A stretch of DNA of 64,000 nucleotides, from contig JBMZHG010000002.1 of assembly GCA_049616325.1 (NCBI GenBank), positions 1-64,000 on the forward strand, given 5' to 3'. Of this stretch, positions 62,101-64,000 are shown in pieces; positions within the stretch are counted from its first letter, which is position 1; each line of letters starts with the position of its first letter. The position numbers and the translations under genes were made by a program. Origin of the DNA: UBA11663 sp049616325. Its GTDB lineage: Bacteria > Bacteroidota > Bacteroidia > Flavobacteriales_D > Sanyastnellaceae. The notes under the pieces were generated by a model. The model did not search any database and had not been told where the DNA came from. It was given only the letters and a program-made list of their open reading frames with translations.

Positions 62101-62256
62101 ATCTCCCCCCGAGTGGGAGGTAACAGTTTCGAGGCTCAGCCAGTACCCGATCGGGGCTTCGGTGCTGTAGCCTGTTGAAGACAGCGGGTTGAGCTGAGCC
62201 CAGCCGAGGCTAAAGCTGCAACACAGTGCCATTGCCAAAGAGACAATGTTTTTCAT
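53113..62256 (-). CDS. Giant secreted multi-domain HYR-like protein with T9SS sorting tail
   Basis: The product has about 3047 residues from the ATG at 62256, with a signal peptide ending GWAQ. An N-terminal beta domain (~25-215) precedes two GCTDxxACNYD motifs. A Cys-rich region of Asp-rich calcium repeats (~220-620, DADADGICDDEDDCVG, CDCDGNILDECGVCGGNG) leads to an ~170-residue unnamed domain (~785-955). Roughly twenty HYR-like modules (~985-2620) follow, with TIPADYTAECSDEHPL and ATDACGNATT motifs. A second copy of the unnamed domain (~2720-2900) and a T9SS type A sorting domain (LHPNPTNGQTTLVLE, then YDMSGG, MYQIRINAKEFVTTKKLLV) close it. It is likely a calcium-stabilised cell-surface or released adhesin fibre. 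Composition looks less GC-rich than flanking genes. Confidence 0.85.
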   Translation of the reverse strand: MKNIVSLAMALCCSFSLGWAQLNPLSSTGYSTEAPIGYWLSLETVTSHSGGDLDGMTTYRLYMNVQDENDYVSSCSGDAENSLVFTSSSGSWYNNAFNTSWSASGLNPAFIAVFPDMAFDSFLTIGAEDATTPAAQQPSTIWGSIDASAEFTGPLPGMNIVVDDATGGAWYTPFPGAEAVGNHVAFGGEDLKVLVAQFTTDGAMSGQIQVQVFQEASQNQEFRALLPICVGDECGGCTDETAGNYDPEALYDDGSCLLATPGCTDASACNYDEAATEDDGSCEFAAEGFNCDGECILGVDCTGECGGSATEDALGVCGGDCAADADADGICDDEDDCVGELDACGICNGPGAIYECGCNDQPEGACDCDGNILDECGVCGGNGIAEGACDCDGNILDECGVCGGNGIAEGACDCDGNQVDALGVCGGTCEEDIDADGICDDEDDCVGTLDICGICNGQGAVYDCGCTELPEGDCDCLGNQEDALGECGGDCAADIDNDGICDDEDDCIGALDACGICNGPGAIYECGCANVDEGDCDCNGNQVDAIGNCGGTCVADEDGDGICDSADDCVGVLDSCGVCNGDSSTCSCVADEDGDGICDDEDDCVGFYDDCDVCNGSSFCSLDASEFNELELIATSSCGSNILAPGIDDSFELVLQAGGNLSASTDIGSVVVGTWGINECACEAQLTFFDLECGVISIALDAFGLASQTSLEEDCCISLSNPVDVWCSTEFFDSLVDETVECAEDLPTGCDPSIMALDTCSNSTVLCNFNSAADAGYLTHEVTTAMGPGPDGAIRIYGLSAQTACASDYFVEGETPLQLTRFGATGTAVLTGEVFNDQDPSISFDVELYFNMEENAAAWMSDNIGAGLLTSWDCDIDPEALTVYTLRNNISKLVGTGSMAGELYLTHMPASENKRFQLGDGGNNHNCEYGFGGWFGWQGVLNGQSVIGFSGDVIADLSDPVLFDTDCGGEFVELTYAMIDFEQGQSQYVTQTWSVNDTEAPIFHNAPESYVVEWSDIHDADCNWSIAVPCLITSDNCAQWDPIYDGCNEPSNPCGSVEFIEEVAYGSCPGQFVIFRGWTATDGSGNTRVHSQTIEVQDTQGPDFSGTPYETTISCEDLNVMVYEADDCSGIDDVWFEQSLQSGACSNPGSLSRTYYAQDACGNVSSFDQVVHIQDDEAPVILANEIFVDCGDYSSDQLYPLVIEDCALRTWSVDGDGVWSSIYNSNWSTAYDNMNSPVEVSWVDDAAVQGEGSCYVIKRTITATDNCGNSSTLEYPINITDTTAPEIWASNILEIEFDTYVGNDGMMVMADQIGQILGGDQAQFSVNDDCSFVWSGMVSVEWTDAPSEETTCLDIPSGSVFDRTYTVTDDCGNSATAEQQIVLIDTQTPVWANPSETLDPLPCEEATLDLMNNPEYLLNTGGVFDSGDADLDIQVNAILMSGGCIGVWYRQWVAIDDCGNMSYADQYVPIYDNVAPEFTSIPADLTISLDGSCAANQAIEATGGYPTASDNCDLCLDQDLEITSAESDQIWLCEEGVGSYQIERTWSVTDHCGNTTQHVQVLTFTDDSDPVWNETLPADMEVTCEEPEAAVLTASDNCDNALEVEFTEEISDQTCPNRYTVTRTWSTSDACGNAISHTQIITVGDDEAPVGYASMADVSCADYNENPDQIFGDVSATDNCEGDVTIEFDVNEDEIITLNEDGSVRTDGCVQVERTYTFTDVCGNSSQLIQTINVIDDVAPSYVGPMEVTIPAHEYDVEGLYPPDECWELIDGTGDDPVWYVDDCSGLDTCLVMDLPLSGGCANQPHPNFFGETASYLRVLTIIDNCGNMSMAEIIITLEDDLDPVFDSVPADYEVSCASEVTYEAPVVSDLTDENVVVVLVEEVIPSDCPNSYTLIRTWTATDNCDNEASASQTVTVNDETAPQLTIPADYTAECSDEHPLDDASATDNCGDVSITLVADTAFGACAGDYVVTRTFTATDACGNATTAAQTITIEDTTAPEFTYLPADYTAECSDEHPLEEAMASDNCGNVTIEMTADTTAGSCVSNYTVVRTFVAMDDCGHSTTASQIITIQDTTAPALEDASDLTVECDGAGNEAALAEWLASHGGATAEDNCNNISWSNDFDSLSVGCAATGSATVTFTVMDECGNSNSTTATFTIQDTTAPAIDGLTDIDVSCDSYSEDDAYASASDECGEFTLTWEDSPISGGCAIPVGTYRREYTAIDECGNVSTMEQYISLIDSIAPEFTLVPADYTAECDEMLVFDAAEATDNCSGATITEQRDTIAGDCPQSFTIVRTFTAEDNCDNATVAQQTITVQDTTAPELTIPEDFTAECSDEHPLGDAYAYDNCGEVTLELVTDTLAGDCAQSYVVTRQFTATDECGNTSTATQTITIQDTTAPTIVEELPADATVECDAIPAAESLTAVDNCQDVNVIFTESMEEGECPNAYTITRLWTVSDDCGNTTSHTQVLTVEDTTAPELTIPADYTAECSDEHPLDDASATDNCGDVTIELVADTTWTCANTYEVTRTFTATDACGNATTAAQVIAIQDTQAPAFNEALPADDTVECDNVPEAAVLSAMDNCSDVEVMFEETIEDGECPQTYTITRVWSVEDECGNATSHTQMIEVEDTTAPTFLNVGGLMNGETVSVSYDDYYGSLTLPGLVSPTATDNCQEPESCDSAATSEANAMLMDVLGLEEGLAYLVDVNATGINNPFLTGGETTSGSIATPEVMADGQTCDNNPVAHGIRMFNFLGGEYYTTDEGTATLNADGSVHVSMTATMVDDASATLTVDANFESLLTWEEWLDTPGLESYKSDCGLGNHLEWKYTTLTSGTITGGGSLAGTSLMLTHQPMNKYFGFQFGEGANNKNENFGFSGWFYYSGQIQINGETPMTVMGSGDLFGDLDFMQDWSTTLTYCVEDCAGNSNEFSYTIAGNSSLMNPLDEGGIQEGEDSGLVTPKDLIQIVTLHPNPTNGQTTLVLEAEQDVVATVAMYDMSGGLVEMIYQGQIMADYSTTLNINAQGLESGMYQIRINAKEFVTTKKLLVIE
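61007..61172. repeat. Tandem 69-bp repeat inside the giant gene
   Basis: Units begin at 61007, 61076 and 61145; the first two are identical 69-mers and the third is a partial copy of ~28 bases. Each encodes 23 residues read as CDCDGNILDECGVCGGNGIA plus EGA, with no frame change. Perfect identity points to recent duplication or ongoing homogenisation. Confidence 0.9.
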
Positions 62257-62426
62257 GGCAAAAGTGGATTTGAAAAGGATGTAGATAGAATTGTATTCGT
62301 AGGCAAGGCGACCCTCAGCGGCGCACCGCGAGGTCGTGTTGGTTTGGTTCAAACGCCCGTAGGGTCTGGTTTTGAGGTTCATCATAGACGATTTTGTTCT
62401 CGACGTGACACAAAGCCACAGACGCC

Positions 62427-62457
62427 CAAATATAGTACATAATAACCGTTAGACAAA
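62427..62457 (-). promoter_or_regulatory. Consensus Bacteroidota promoter of the giant gene
   Basis: On the minus strand TTTG (62457-62454), a 19-base spacer, then TATATTTG (62434-62427) match the -33/-7 consensus TTTG / TAnnTTTG. The transcription start would be near 62421, leaving a ~165-base leader before the ATG at 62256. It is the only site in the window where both boxes are perfect. Confidence 0.8.
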
Positions 62458-62570
62458 CATAATATGACATTCGTCGAGCGATTATGTAAGTTGCTAGGGT
62501 TTTTCTGAGGGTTCGCCTATTTGGGCGTTGGGCGACATTCTAAATAGCTGAATGTCACAATCATGGTGGC

Positions 62571-62598
62571 AAAAAGCCCGCTTCGGTGGCGGGCTTTT
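62571..62598 (-). terminator. Intrinsic terminator of leuS
   Basis: AAAAGCCCGC and GCGGGCTTTT form a 10-bp stem with a 7-base loop; on the minus strand it ends in T5. It lies 43 bases after the leuS stop. Confidence 0.9.
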
Positions 62599-62640
62599 GA
62601 TTCACAAGAACCTTGCAGATGCGTGAATTATCACCGTGAA

Positions 62641-64000
62641 TTACATCACGACGTTCACGATTCGGCCGGGCACGACGATGACCTTGCGGATGTCTTTGCC
62701 CGCGAGCTGGGCGTCCGTTCTGTCGTCGCTACGCACGGCATTTTCAATGTCCTGAGCAGAAAGGGACGCGGCAAGCGCGAGTTGAAAGCGGACCTTTCCA
62801 TTGAAGGAGATGGGGTAGGTGATTTGGTCTTCGACGAGGAAGGATTTGTTCGCCTCCGGCCAGACCGCGTCCAACACCGACCCTGTTCCGGCGGCAGCGA
62901 CCCACAGTTCCTCGGCGAGGTGCGGCGCGTAGGGGCTGACAAGGACGGCCAACGGCTGCAACGCGTCGGGGCCGAGAGGCTTGTTCAGGGCGGTTAGGTC
63001 GTTGACGGCAATCATCAAGGCGCTCACCACCGTGTTGAAGGCGTGGCGGTCGAGGTCGTCCGTGACCTTGGCAATCGCCTTGTGGACGACGCGAAGGGCC
63101 TCTTCGGAAGAGGATTCTGGCAAGCCTGATTCGGCAGCCTGGCTGTAAAGGCGCTGGGTCTTGCGTAAGAAGTTGTGGACGCCGCTGATGCCTTGGGTGT
63201 CCCAGGGCTTGTGCTGGGTCAGGGGGCCGAGGAACATCTCGTAGCAGCGAAGGGTGTCGGCGCCGTAACGCTCGACGAGGTCGTCGGGGGTTTGGACGTT
63301 GTACTTCGACTTGGACATCTTCTCAACTTCGTGGCCGCAGAGGTAGGTGCCGTCGTCGTCGAGGAGGAATTGGGCGTTTGCGAATTCAGGACGCCACGCG
63401 CGGAAGTCGTCGAGGTTGAGTTTGTCGTTCTCGACGAGGTTGATGTCCACGTGCAGACGTTGGGTCGGGTGCTCCTTGCGCTTGTTGGCCGTCACAAAGG
63501 TGTTCGTGCCTTGAATGCGGTAGACGAAGTTGGAGCGGCCCAGAATCATGCCTTGGTTGATCATGAACTTGAAGGGCTCGTCGAATCCAATGTGTCCGAG
63601 GTCGCAGAGGAACTTGGTCCAAAACCGAGAGTACAGCAAGTGCCCCGTGGTGTGTTCCGCACCACCCACGTACAGGTCGACTTGGCCCCAGTAGTCGCTC
63701 TTGGTGCGGTCGCAGAAGGCGTTGTCGTTGGTGGGGTCCATGTAGCGGAGGAAGTACCAGCTGCTGCCGGCCCATCCGGGCATGGTGTTGGTTTCCATGG
63801 CGTCGCCTCGAAACACAGGCCAGTCCTCGCGCGAGGCGCGAGCCAAAGGCGGCTCTCCGTCCTCGGTCGGGAGGTAGGCGTCGACTTTGGGGAGCGTGAC
63901 GGTGGCGTCCGTGATGCGCTTGGCAATCCCGCCTTCGTACATGATGGGGAAGGGCTCGCCCCAGTACCGTTGGCGGCTGAAGACGGCGTCGCGGATGCGG
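62641..64000 (-). CDS. leuS: Leucyl-tRNA synthetase, C-terminal part (5-prime end outside the window)
   Basis: About 453 residues are visible, and the frame continues to the window edge with the segment RDAVFSRQRYWGEPFP that precedes MYEGG. The class I KMSKS loop (VEKMSKSKYNVQTPDDLV) and the anticodon-binding region (YGADTLRCYEMFLGPLTQHK) identify LeuRS. The C-terminal domain ends with KVIVVPGRIVNVVM. It charges tRNA-Leu. The catalytic HIGH region and editing domain lie outside the window. An internal ATG at 63942 is not a start. An intrinsic terminator follows at 62571. Confidence 0.95.
   Translation of the reverse strand, partial: RIRDAVFSRQRYWGEPFPIMYEGGIAKRITDATVTLPKVDAYLPTEDGEPPLARASREDWPVFRGDAMETNTMPGWAGSSWYFLRYMDPTNDNAFCDRTKSDYWGQVDLYVGGAEHTTGHLLYSRFWTKFLCDLGHIGFDEPFKFMINQGMILGRSNFVYRIQGTNTFVTANKRKEHPTQRLHVDINLVENDKLNLDDFRAWRPEFANAQFLLDDDGTYLCGHEVEKMSKSKYNVQTPDDLVERYGADTLRCYEMFLGPLTQHKPWDTQGISGVHNFLRKTQRLYSQAAESGLPESSSEEALRVVHKAIAKVTDDLDRHAFNTVVSALMIAVNDLTALNKPLGPDALQPLAVLVSPYAPHLAEELWVAAAGTGSVLDAVWPEANKSFLVEDQITYPISFNGKVRFQLALAASLSAQDIENAVRSDDRTDAQLAGKDIRKVIVVPGRIVNVVM

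Larger units (their letters stand above)
62257..62640. other. Gene-free stretch between the giant gene and leuS
   Basis: This 384-base region holds no gene. It contains the leader of the giant gene (~165 bases), its promoter (62427-62457), an imperfect upstream hairpin GACATTC / GAATGTC (62534-62540 and 62550-62556) and the leuS terminator. The part around 62400-62560 is clearly AT-richer than the coding DNA on both sides. Confidence 0.7.

Overview
The window reads as high-GC chromosomal DNA of a Bacteroidota bacterium, most likely a marine Flavobacteriales relative. Supporting signs are TAnnTTTG-type promoter elements, the near absence of Shine-Dalgarno sequences, many SPII lipoproteins, a type IX secretion (T9SS) C-terminal sorting domain, DUF4292 and YwqK-like proteins, a DnaG whose zinc-finger ligands are mostly lost, and secreted proteins carrying GCTDxxACNYD, thrombospondin-3-like, HYR-like and dockerin-like modules. 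I see no transposase, integrase, prophage, CRISPR array or rRNA. Two tRNAs are present, Val-GAC and Gln-TTG.

Layout: (1) 1-10.0 kb: the end of a conserved hypothetical gene, then a minus-strand beta-glucan operon. It encodes a giant cytoplasmic phosphorylase (GH149-like), a lipoprotein GH17, a lipoprotein fusion of a clan-A barrel with GH30, a GPH-type sugar permease and a cytoplasmic GH17. Together they suggest import and phosphorolysis of laminarin-type glucan without SusC/SusD in view. (2) 10.2-19.0 kb: a BaiN-like flavoprotein, a sterol-desaturase-family enzyme with a thioesterase, two secreted proteins with dockerin-like tails (choice-of-anchor-B protein, endonuclease I), DoxX, tRNA-Val and a BNR-repeat protein. 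(3) 18.8-27.4 kb: feoA facing feoB tail to tail, then a tight minus-strand operon of enoyl-CoA hydratase, dut, a nucleotidyltransferase, a TPR lipoprotein, a DUF4292 lipoprotein and an EnvC-like protein. (4) 27.4-31.4 kb: a fused peptide-type ABC ATPase and tyrosine catabolism genes (hppD, hmgA). (5) 31.4-35.6 kb: an orphan lipoprotein, a glucosaminidase with LysM, and a visibly AT-richer patch with a glycine-rich secreted protein and a decayed ORF.

(6) 35.2-48.0 kb: housekeeping genes: a YwqK-like lipoprotein, polyprenyl synthetase, yicC-gmk-nadD, prs-rplY-pth, a two-component system, dnaG, an MscS channel and recJ. (7) 48.0-53.0 kb: a Cys-rich repeat lipoprotein, an OmpA-family lipoprotein, tRNA-Gln, an ALDH8-like dehydrogenase and a secreted protein with YadA-head-like repeats. 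(8) 53.1-62.3 kb: one gene of about 3047 residues for a multi-domain secreted protein with an HYR-like array bracketed by two copies of an unnamed domain and a T9SS sorting tail. It has a textbook Bacteroidota promoter and a long leader. (9) 62.6 kb to the edge: the 3-prime part of leuS.

A recurring signal is a -7-like element (TATCTTSS or TAnnTTTG) only 3-6 bases before the start codon of many genes, which implies widespread leaderless transcripts. It also helped choose several starts.
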